Assembly: GCF_004011505.1 (NCBI RefSeq)
Contig: NZ_SAUN01000001.1
Coordinates: 3,968,001-4,032,000, forward strand
Reading direction: 5' to 3'
DNA: 64,000 nt
Source of the DNA: Nonomuraea polychroma
Lineage (GTDB): Bacteria > Actinomycetota > Actinomycetes > Streptosporangiales > Streptosporangiaceae
Positions 33,484 to 40,357 of the stretch are shown here, in pieces (position 1 is the first letter of the stretch; the number at the start of each line of letters is the position of its first letter). The position numbers were made by a program, and so were the translations under genes. The notes beneath the pieces were generated by a model. The model searched no databases, was not told the DNA's origin, and saw only the letters and a list, made by a program, of their open reading frames with translations.

Positions 33484-33730
33484 GCTGACTGCTGCGGCGT
33501 CGGGTGCCGCAATCCGTTCTCCAGCAGCGCGAACGCATGTTCCGCGTCAGCCACCGCACCCGGATGGCGCTCGTCGGCCGGCTCCCCGTACGCCAGGCGT
33601 TCGGCGTTGTCCTGCGCCAGCGCCCAGTGGACCGCGACGATTTGGACGGCAGCGAGCCCGGTGCCCGGGTCCCGCTCGCGCAGCCCCTGGAGGAAGTGCT
33701 CGCGTATCGCGGCCACCTGGGCTACCGAGC
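33484..33730 (-). pseudogene. Unidentified coding remnant
   Basis: The minus strand reads VAQVAAIREHFLQGLRERDPGTGLAAVQIVAVHWALAQDNAERLAYGEPADERHPGAVADAEHAFALLENGLRHPTPQQ, a helical protein-like stretch with neither a start nor a stop of its own. It may be the piece of a larger lost protein. Family unknown. Confidence 0.35.
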
Positions 33731-34216
33731 CGGGCAGCTCCGGGGGCCGACGCTCTGCCCTGCACCGACGACGGTGACCTGGGCGATGCTTTCCGGCGCC
33801 GTGGCGGCGGCCGTGCACACGATCTGCTCGACGGCCAGTGTGGACAGTTCGCCGGCCGCAGTGGACATCGTCACCGCCAAGTGGCCTGCCGGCTTGGCGG
33901 TCACCGAGAACGGGCCGGCTTCAGGCGGGACGTCGGTGGTGAATCCGTGCGCCTGTTCCTCCGCGGTGGGTCCGGCTGCCAGCAGCGCGAGCGTGTCCGC
34001 TTGGAACAGTGGACGACCACCGGGCCCGGGCCGCGTTACCGCGCTGAGTCGGCCGTTCTTCACCAGATAGAGGGTGATCGTCGTGGTTGGTGCGACGCGT
34101 CCGCTCGGCGGGTCGCCGGCTTCGATGACGTCGCTGGGTCGCACGCCGCAGCCGGCCGCGGCGACGAGCGATACGAGGCCCGCGGCCAGCACGCGGCGGG
34201 CGAGCCCGGCTCTCAC
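33722..34216 (-). CDS. GerMN-like lipoprotein of the two-component operon
   Basis: A 164-residue exported lipoprotein: basic start, hydrophobic VLAAGLVSLVAAAGCG with lipobox AAGC, then a GerMN-like module (TITLYLVKNGRLSAVTRPGPGG..ADTLALLAAGPTAEEQAHGFTTDVPP). GTG 34216 overlaps the kinase stop (GTGA). In actinomycetes, kinase-linked lipoproteins such as LpqB and CseA restrain or tune the sensor from outside the membrane, and this small protein most likely does the same. Confidence 0.8.
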   Translation of the reverse strand: MRAGLARRVLAAGLVSLVAAAGCGVRPSDVIEAGDPPSGRVAPTTTITLYLVKNGRLSAVTRPGPGGRPLFQADTLALLAAGPTAEEQAHGFTTDVPPEAGPFSVTAKPAGHLAVTMSTAAGELSTLAVEQIVCTAAATAPESIAQVTVVGAGQSVGPRSCPAR

Positions 34217-35685
34217 TCGGGGCCCCCGTCCGGATCGTGTGCCCGGCGTGGCAGGCGAAGCGTGAAGATGGCGCCGCCGTCCGGGGCGTTGGTGACGGTG
34301 AGGTCGCCTCGGTGCAGGCGCGCGTTCTCCCGCGCGATGGCGAGGCCCAGGCCGCTGCCCTCGGACCTGGCCCTGGCCGCGCTGGCCTTGTAGAACCGGT
34401 CGAACACGTGCGGCAGCACCGCCTCGTCCAGCCCCGCTCCGTGGTCGCGGACCTCGAGAGCGATCCAGTGCGGGTCGGCGCAAAGCCGTACCGACACCGG
34501 CGGCTCGCCGTGCCGCAGGGCGTTGCCGACCAGGTTCGCGAGGATGACGTCCACTCGGCGCGGGTCCAGCCGTGCCGTCACCGCGGGGGCAAGCTCGGTG
34601 TGCACCAGCTCCGACCAGCCCCGAACGCGCAAGGTCGCGCGCACCAGCTCGGCCACGTCGACCTCGTTCAGCGCGAGGGCCGCGACGCCGGAGTCGAACC
34701 TGCTGATCTCGATGAGGTCGTTCACCAGAGCGGTGAGGTTGAGCGTCTCCTGGCTGACCAGCCTGGCGGCCCTGCCGGCGGGCTCGGGCAGCCGGGCCGC
34801 CTCCTCGTCCAGGACGTCGGCGACCGCGGCGAGCGCGGCCAGCGGGGTGCGCAGCTCGTGGGACACGTCGGCCACGAACCGGCGGGCGTCGGCCTCCATC
34901 TCGCGCAGCTGCTTGACATGCCGTTCCAGCTCCGCGGCGGTGTTGTTGAACGTGCGTGCCACGTCGGCCAGCTCATCGGAGCCGCGGACCGCGATCCTGG
35001 TCCGCATCTCACCCTCGCCCAGCAGGCGTGCCGCCCGACCGAGCTCGCGCACCGGCCGCAGCACGCCACGGGTGGCCAGCAACGCGAGGACGACCGCGAA
35101 CGCCAAGGCCGCCCCGCCGGTGAGCCATGCGGATGCGGCGAGCCCGTCGATGCTGCGCTGTTCGGGAAGCAGGCTGCGCACGGTGTAGACCTCGATGCCG
35201 GACACTCGCGTCGTCCGGTCCTGCCCGATGATCAGCAACGGCGTGCCGATGATCAGGTTGGGCTCGCCCTCCCACACCACACGTTGCCATGCGGTACTGC
35301 CGCCGGCCACCACTTGCCGCAACTCCGGTGAAATCATCCCGAGATCCAAGACCGGCGCCCTCCCGCCCGGCGTCCAGTGCCACCGCGGCGGGGCGAGCGG
35401 CGAGTGCATCTCGCGGTAGACGGCGACCGCAAAGCTGTTCTGATCGGCCGCGGCGGTGGCGATCTCGTCGAGCTCGGCCGGGCCCGGCGTCGCACTCCGC
35501 AACGGGTAGAGCGCCTCCAGGCGGCTCGTCACCGCCTGCACCGCGGCATCCTGGGTCCTCTTCAGGATGGCGTTGCGGGCCTGGACGTAGCTCCCGCCGG
35601 CCACCGCCGCCGCGGTGACCACGCACAGCAGCGCGAAGGCGAACAACAGCCGGGCACGCAGCCCCAGGCTCGGCCAAGGTGCCAC
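34213..35685 (-). CDS. Sensor histidine kinase (OmpR-type partner)
   Basis: A kinase of about 490 residues. TM1 (LLFAFALLCVVTAAAVAGGSYV) and TM2 (WLTGGAALAFAVVLALLATRGVL) flank an external sensor domain of about 140 residues. A HAMP linker, then the H-box RFVADVSHELRTPLAALAAVADVL, N-box DVILANLVGNALRHGEP, G1 LEVRDHGAGLDEAV and G2 GSGLGLAIARENA follow. The GTG at 35685 starts 7 bp after the regulator stop; the longer upstream frame is not coding. Its cognate partners are the upstream OmpR-type regulator and the downstream GerMN lipoprotein. Confidence 0.92.
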   Translation of the reverse strand: MAPWPSLGLRARLLFAFALLCVVTAAAVAGGSYVQARNAILKRTQDAAVQAVTSRLEALYPLRSATPGPAELDEIATAAADQNSFAVAVYREMHSPLAPPRWHWTPGGRAPVLDLGMISPELRQVVAGGSTAWQRVVWEGEPNLIIGTPLLIIGQDRTTRVSGIEVYTVRSLLPEQRSIDGLAASAWLTGGAALAFAVVLALLATRGVLRPVRELGRAARLLGEGEMRTRIAVRGSDELADVARTFNNTAAELERHVKQLREMEADARRFVADVSHELRTPLAALAAVADVLDEEAARLPEPAGRAARLVSQETLNLTALVNDLIEISRFDSGVAALALNEVDVAELVRATLRVRGWSELVHTELAPAVTARLDPRRVDVILANLVGNALRHGEPPVSVRLCADPHWIALEVRDHGAGLDEAVLPHVFDRFYKASAARARSEGSGLGLAIARENARLHRGDLTVTNAPDGGAIFTLRLPRRAHDPDGGPE

Positions 35686-35692
35686 CGGCGGC

Positions 35693-36367
35693 TCACACCG
35701 GCCCGAACCGGTACCCGAACCCACGCACCGTCTGCACGTAGACGGGCGCCGCCGAGTCGTCCTCGATCTTCGCGCGCAACCGCTGCACGCACGCGTCCAC
35801 GAGACGCGAGTCGCCGAAATACCCGTGCTCCCACACCGACTCAAGCAGCTGCTGGCGGCTGTGCACCCGGCCCGGCGTGCCGGAGAGCTCGAGCAGCAGG
35901 CGCAGCTCGGTCGGGGCGAGGCTGACCGGCACGCCGCGCTTGGCGACCACCAGCCCGGCCCGATCGATGGTCAGGTCCCCGTGCCGCTCCAGCTCCGCCT
36001 GGTCCCGGCCGATCCGCCGGAGCACCGCGCGAATGCGTGCATCGAGCACCCTGGGCTGCGCCGGCTTGACCACGTAGTCGTCGGCGCCCGCCTCCAACCC
36101 GGCCACCACGTCAATGTCGTCGCCGCGCGCGGTCAGCATGATGATCGGTACCTCACCGGCGGCTCGGATGCGGCGGCAGACCTCGAACCCGTCGATGCCA
36201 GGCAACATCAGATCGAGCACGACGACGTCGGGAAGGTCCGTACGCAGCCGGTCCAGCCCCTGCTCGCCGGACTCCACCGCGCGCACGCGGTGCCCATGCC
36301 GGGTCAGGGCCAGCTCAAGGCCCTCCCGCACGGCCGGGTCATCCTCGATCAACAACACTCGCGACAC
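35693..36367 (-). CDS. OmpR-family response regulator (CseB/MtrA-like)
   Basis: A 224-residue DNA-binding regulator. The receiver domain has IEDDPAVREG, Asp52 in VVVLDLMLPGIDGF and MLTARGDDIDVVAGLEAGADDYVVKP with the conserved Lys. The C-terminal winged HTH ends RLVDACVQRLRAKIEDDSAAPVYVQTVRGFGYRFGPV. DxxxVxxGLEAGADDY resembles CseB-type regulators, which govern cell-envelope stress in streptomycetes. GTG 36367 is the family start; the frame is open to 36421. A GTGTCA direct repeat at 11-bp spacing lies between it and the divergent peptidase gene. Confidence 0.92.
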   Translation of the reverse strand: MSRVLLIEDDPAVREGLELALTRHGHRVRAVESGEQGLDRLRTDLPDVVVLDLMLPGIDGFEVCRRIRAAGEVPIIMLTARGDDIDVVAGLEAGADDYVVKPAQPRVLDARIRAVLRRIGRDQAELERHGDLTIDRAGLVVAKRGVPVSLAPTELRLLLELSGTPGRVHSRQQLLESVWEHGYFGDSRLVDACVQRLRAKIEDDSAAPVYVQTVRGFGYRFGPV

Positions 36368-36455
36368 GCCGCCGAGTTTCACAGCACGCTCCGTAATTCG
36401 CCGCCGGTCAACCCCATCCACTGTCGGCCAGCCGTGTCCCCGCCTCGTCCGCGCC

Positions 36456-36472
36456 GTGTCATGGTTGTGTCA
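36456..36472. promoter_or_regulatory. OmpR-type direct repeat
   Basis: GTGTCA-TGGTT-GTGTCA: identical hexamers starting 11 bp apart, the spacing bound by OmpR-family dimers on one face of the helix. It is in the divergent promoter region, about 85 bp before both starts. Confidence 0.55.
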
Positions 36473-36557
36473 CCGCCGCGCTCACGGTGGCCGCCGTCGA
36501 GAAACGGTGACATGCGGCGGACAACGCACGCACATTTGGTGCCAATCGTAGTTCGTC

Positions 36558-37130
36558 ATGAACGAACCACGCACCATCCCACCTCGGCCCTGTGACCGGC
36601 TGTACGCTGCGGTCACGCTGGTGCTCGCCGTGCTCCTGCTGCCCGTGGCGTTCGTTCGCCGTCCCGGCCGCGCCCGCGAACTGGCCTGCCGCTGGGCGTT
36701 GGGGATGCGATTCCCCGCCGAGGACCTCACCGGGCTCACCGACGGCGCCATGGCGGCGTTCACCGCGGCGCGCACCGAGGCGCTCTGGCGTCACGGCCAG
36801 CTCATCGGCCTCACCTCGGGATACCGCGATCCCCTTGTCCAACAACGGATGTTCGACGAGGAGGTGCGCCGCTCCGGCTCCCCGGCCTCGGCACGCATGC
36901 TCGTGTTACCACCGGCGGAATCCAGCCACGTCAAGGGCATCGCGCTGGACGTGCGCCCCCACGAAGGCGCGCGCTGGCTCGAGGAACACGGCGCCCGCTA
37001 CGACCTCTACCGCATGTACGACAACGAGTGGTGGCACTTCGAGTACCGCCCAGACAGCGGCGGCACGCCACCACCACGACGACCCCACCCCGGCGTGGGC
37101 TACGTCATCGAGAACGGGGAGCAGATGTAG
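36558..37130 (+). CDS. vanY: VanY-like M15 D-Ala-D-Ala carboxypeptidase
   Basis: A 190-residue zinc peptidase anchored by one N-terminal transmembrane helix (LYAAVTLVLAVLLLPVAFV), with the catalytic domain outside. Zinc ligands His124 and Asp131 are in ESSHVKGIALDV, and Glu157 and His160 in NEWWHFEY; TSGYRDPLVQQ holds the substrate Arg. VanY enzymes trim the terminal D-Ala of peptidoglycan stems and can give low-level glycopeptide resistance. It is divergent from an OmpR-type regulator-kinase-lipoprotein operon, which is the expected control for an envelope-stress enzyme. Confidence 0.88.
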   Translation: MNEPRTIPPRPCDRLYAAVTLVLAVLLLPVAFVRRPGRARELACRWALGMRFPAEDLTGLTDGAMAAFTAARTEALWRHGQLIGLTSGYRDPLVQQRMFDEEVRRSGSPASARMLVLPPAESSHVKGIALDVRPHEGARWLEEHGARYDLYRMYDNEWWHFEYRPDSGGTPPPRRPHPGVGYVIENGEQM

Positions 37131-37213
37131 CCGATAATCCGACCAGCGCGCCCAAGGGTTCGGTCCGGCATTCAACAGCGGTATCGACCGGGTGTCCGGA
37201 GAGGGGTTAGGGG

Positions 37214-38744
37214 CAATGCCGTGAAGTTAAGGGCTTTGGGCTGCTGTCAACTGGTGTTCGGTGAGGACGTCGATGGTGGTGCTCGCGCGGTGGTTGGTGC
37301 GGTCGACTTGTCCTTTGGCTCGGTGTTTGGAGATCGCGCGTTTGACGATGCGTGGGCTGATGCGTTCGCGGCGCTGTGGCAGGGGATCTTCAAGGAGGGC
37401 GCGGCCGATACGTCCCAGCAGGTCGATGGTGGTGTCGGCGAGGATGCCGGCGGCGTGGATCACTTGATCGCGGGCGGTCAGCAGGGCGATGGTGAAGCTG
37501 GCCCGGTCATCGCTGATGCCGGGATGGATGGCGGTGGCCTCAGCCATCGCCAGCCGCAGGACCTGGTAGGTGGTGAGCAGGGCGTAGATCTCCTGGTCCA
37601 CGCCTGCCGGGGTGCGGGCGCGCAGGACCCGCCCGCCCAGAATGGTCGCCTTCAGCTCGAGGTAGATCGTTTCGATTTCCCAGCGCTGGTGGTAGAGGAC
37701 GACGAGGTCCCGGGCCGGGTAGCGGTGCGGATCGAGCAGGGTGGTGATCAGCCGATAGTGGATGGCCCGCCGGTGGGTGCCAGACAGGGTGACGGTGATG
37801 TGGGCGTCGATGACGCGAATGGGCACCCCGCCCAGCACGCTGGTCCACGACCCGTCTGTCAGGGTGGCCAGCCGGGGTAGGGCCCGGTTGTTCTTGCAGC
37901 GGATCACCAGGTCCGCTCCTGTGTCGGCGATCGCTGTGACGAGGTCCTTGACCGCGAAGTTCCGGTCGGCCAGCAGCACCATTCCCCGCCGCAGGCAGCC
38001 GAACAAGGCGGGCGCATAGCTGGTCTCGCCGGTCTTGAACGGGCCGAAGGTCACCGCGAGCAGGGTCCGAGTGCCGCAGACCACCACGGCCAGCAGCCGG
38101 ACGAGGGGATAGCCCGACCCGCCATGTGAACCGCTTTGATGCCCGTATCGGGTCAGATTCGCCGGGCTGTCGGGCACCGACATCGTGGTGCCGTCTATCG
38201 CACAAACCAGCAGCCCCCGCCACCGCAGCGCACCCGCGGGCGGGCCCGCCAGCAGGTCGAACAGCGCCTTCAACGGCGCTACCCCGACCCGGCGTCGCGC
38301 CTGGGCCAAGGCCGAGGACGACGGCAGCGAGCCCGGGTCGGCCAGGCCCGACACCAGCCGAGCCCATACCTGCCGATATCCCAGCCCGGCGAACAGCCCC
38401 GCCGCCAGCAGCAGATACACCACCACCCGCGAGGGCAGGTCCCGCAACCTCCGCTCGACCGCACCCGTTTCCGCCAGCGCCTCATCGACCATCTCAAAGG
38501 GAATGAGCTGGGTCAGCTCGCCCAGATGACCCGGCGCGAACACCCCCGCCGCGGTCCGGGTGGTCGATGTGACCGTGCTGATGGCGCACGCCAGGACAGA
38601 CCTGGCAGACTGTCGGCTCAACGGAGATCCAGTCTGTTACGGATGGTTGTGGAAGATCACCCGTTCTACTGGATCTCCGTTCTTCTGTCCCAGTTTTCCG
38701 TGAACCCTTGACGTCACACCTCAAGCGTTAACTAACCGGCATTG
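37214..38744. mobile_element. IS4-family insertion sequence, intact, with 10-bp target duplication
   Basis: A 1531-bp element. Its ends CAATGCCGTGAAGTTAAGG (left) and CAATGCCGGTTAGTTAACG (right, inverted) agree at about 15 of the first 18 bases. It is flanked on both sides by the identical 10-bp sequence GGGTTAGGGG (37204-37213 and 38745-38754), a clean target-site duplication of the size IS4 elements make. One transposase gene fills it. The duplication shows the insertion is recent and undisturbed. Confidence 0.88.
37227..38621 (-). CDS. IS4-family transposase (Nterm_IS4 plus DDE_Tnp_1)
   Basis: A 464-residue transposase. The N-terminal IS4 domain (LGELTQLIPFEMVDEALAETGAVERRLRDLPSRVVVYLLLAAGLF..RQVWARLVSGL) precedes the DDE core: first Asp in LVCAIDGTTMSVPDS, second in GMVLLADRNFAVKDL, and the Y-(2)-R-(3)-E-(6)-K signature YHQRWEIETIYLELKATILGG with its Glu. 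The core residues are all present, so it should be active. Codon use matches the host, which suggests long residence in actinomycetes. Confidence 0.93.
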   Translation of the reverse strand: MSRQSARSVLACAISTVTSTTRTAAGVFAPGHLGELTQLIPFEMVDEALAETGAVERRLRDLPSRVVVYLLLAAGLFAGLGYRQVWARLVSGLADPGSLPSSSALAQARRRVGVAPLKALFDLLAGPPAGALRWRGLLVCAIDGTTMSVPDSPANLTRYGHQSGSHGGSGYPLVRLLAVVVCGTRTLLAVTFGPFKTGETSYAPALFGCLRRGMVLLADRNFAVKDLVTAIADTGADLVIRCKNNRALPRLATLTDGSWTSVLGGVPIRVIDAHITVTLSGTHRRAIHYRLITTLLDPHRYPARDLVVLYHQRWEIETIYLELKATILGGRVLRARTPAGVDQEIYALLTTYQVLRLAMAEATAIHPGISDDRASFTIALLTARDQVIHAAGILADTTIDLLGRIGRALLEDPLPQRRERISPRIVKRAISKHRAKGQVDRTNHRASTTIDVLTEHQLTAAQSP

Positions 38745-38789
38745 GGGTTAGGGGTGCGTCATCGGGAAGTACCCATAAGTCCGGGTTGC

Positions 38790-39010
38790 TGGGATGGCGC
38801 CTGCAAGCAGCTCGCGAGATGGCGTTTCTGGGGCGGGCGGTTTTTCCACGCGGCGTTGTACGGCGGCGGCTGCAGCGTTCTGTACGTGCACGGTCCCGGC
38901 GGCATTGGGAAGTTTGCCTTGTTGCGGCGGTTGCTCACGAGGCCGCGGTGGCGGGGCGGCCGGTGTCCATGGTGGTCGGGCGCATCGTGGAGCCGTGGTT
39001 GGGCCGGCTC
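38790..39010 (+). pseudogene. AAA-type ATPase remnant with Walker A
   Basis: CSVLYVHGPGGIGKFALLRRLL is a Walker A strand-loop-helix, with the usual GKS/GKT altered to GKF. Continuation HEAAVAGRPVSMVVGRIVEP is in another frame, so there is a frameshift near 38940. Such N-terminal ATPase modules belong to actinomycete NTPase-regulator proteins. Fragment only. Confidence 0.5.
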
Positions 39011-39264
39011 GCTTCCCGGCGATGCACCAGCTCACACCTCTCCCGATAGCCGCGTGTGCCGTCCTGGGCCAGCGTGGCCAGACCGTCGCGGCGGTAGTCG
39101 GCCAGCCAGCGCTGCAGCGTCCGGTACGGCCGGCCGTCGGTGACGGCGACGCGGGCCAGGGACACGCCGTCCTCGAGGTGCGGGCGCAGGATGCGGTAGC
39201 GCTCCAGCGCCTGCTCGCGCCGCGTCGGGCTCAGGTCGGTCAGCTGCCGCCGCGGCTTGCTCAC
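38935..39264 (-). pseudogene. TniA/Mu-like transposase N-terminal remnant
   Basis: About 70 codons read TRREQALERYRILRPHLEDGVSLARVAVTDGRPYRTLQRWLADYRRDGLATLAQ, the tandem HTH head of TniA/Mu-type DDE transposases. Protein-like character ends near 39020, where the ATPase remnant on the opposite strand begins. The DDE catalytic core is missing. It follows a serine resolvase gene on the same strand, the order seen in Tn5053/Tn552-like transposons. Confidence 0.6.
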
Positions 39265-39332
39265 CCTTTCACGGTCGTCCCGGTACGGGGCCGCGTACAG
39301 ACCTGCGGCCGAGACCGGACAGCGGCGGCGGG

Positions 39333-40033
39333 TTACTCGGCGGCAGGCAAGGCGGCCGGGGTACTCGCCGAGAGGGCGGGCCGGGAGTCGGTGGTTAGCT
39401 CGGGGACGTACTTGTAGATGGTGGAGCGGCTGACGCCGAGCAGGCGGGCGATGCTGGAGACGGTGTTGCCCGGGTGGGTGAGCAGGTCGCGGGCGTGCCG
39501 GATCTGCTCCGGTGTCATCGCCGGCGGGCGGCCGAGCCGCTGGCCGCGGGCGCGTGCCGCCTGCAGGCCTTCGCGGGTGCCCTCGACGATGAGCTCGCGG
39601 ATGAACTCGGCCAACCCGGCGAAGACGTGGAAGACGAGCCGACCGCCCGAGGTGGTGGTGTCGAGCGCTCGTGCAGCGAGCGGAAGCCGATACCGCGCTT
39701 GCGCAGCCCGGCCACGATGGAGATGAGGTCCTGTAGGGAGCGGCCGAGCCGGTCCAGCGAGGGCACCACGAGGGTGTCGCCGGCGCGCAGATGGTCCAGG
39801 GCTTTCCAAAGCTCTTCGCGTTCGGCGTTCTTGCCGGACTTCTTGTCAGCGAAGATGCGCAGGCAGCCCGCTTCGGTCAAGGCGGCCAGTTGCCGGTCCA
39901 GGAGCTGCCCGGCGGTGGAGACACGGGCGTAACCGATCAAGGCGCCGGTGGCGCTGGCGGGCTCAGCGGCCAGCGGGTCATCAACGACGAGTTCGCCACC
40001 CGCGGCGTCGGCGTCCCTGGCGTCGGATGGCAT
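39333..40033 (-). pseudogene. Serine resolvase split by a single frameshift
   Basis: The first frame starts MPSDARDADAAGG and holds GYARVSTAGQLLDRQLAALTEAGC (catalytic Ser), DKKSGKNAEREELWKALDHL and PSLDRLGRSLQDLISIVAGLRKRGIGFRSLHE. The second frame gives ALDTTTSGGRLVFHVFAGLAEFIRELIVEGTREGL and a complete C-terminal HTH (LARLLGVSRSTIYKYVPEL). One missing G near 39672 (CACGAGCGCTC for CACGAGGCGCTC) separates them. Everything else of the ~230-residue resolvase is present, so it was functional recently or the base is a sequencing error. Confidence 0.8.
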
Positions 40034-40050
40034 GATCGCCACCCCGCAAT

Positions 40051-40170
40051 TGTACGAGAAACGGCACTCGCGAAGTTGTTGGACACCACGACTTCTCGAC
40101 ACGTTTCTTGGACACTCCAGGGAAGTTGATCACGAGATAAGAGAGGCCTTGGTGATCTTGTCGAGAAACG
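40051..40170. repeat. Iterated TGTC-type sites upstream of resolvase (res site or transposon end)
   Basis: Five related 12-13-bp units lie just before the resolvase start: TGTACGAGAAACG (40051, +), TGTCCAACAACTT (40085, -), TGTCGAGAAGTCG (40101, -), TGTCCAAGAAACG (40114, -) and TGTCGAGAAACG (40159, +). Three minus-strand copies are in tandem, 13 and 16 bp apart. A 10-bp dyad GAAGTTGATC/GATCAACTTC (40122-40131 and 40183-40192) encloses the right part. This arrangement fits a resolution site or transposase-binding end. Confidence 0.6.
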
Positions 40171-40357
40171 CGATTTCAAACAAGATCAACTTCTGGGGAT
40201 CCTCGGTGGTGGCGGTGCCCTCGGGCAGTGGGTTGCCGCTCGCCTTGGACTGGCGGGGCCTGCCCAGGGCTATGGCGTCGGTGGCCATGCAGAGGAGCAA
40301 AGGCGTGGCCTGAGTCGGGCTGCCGATCGACGTTGGGAGCAGGAGCGCCGTTGTCGT

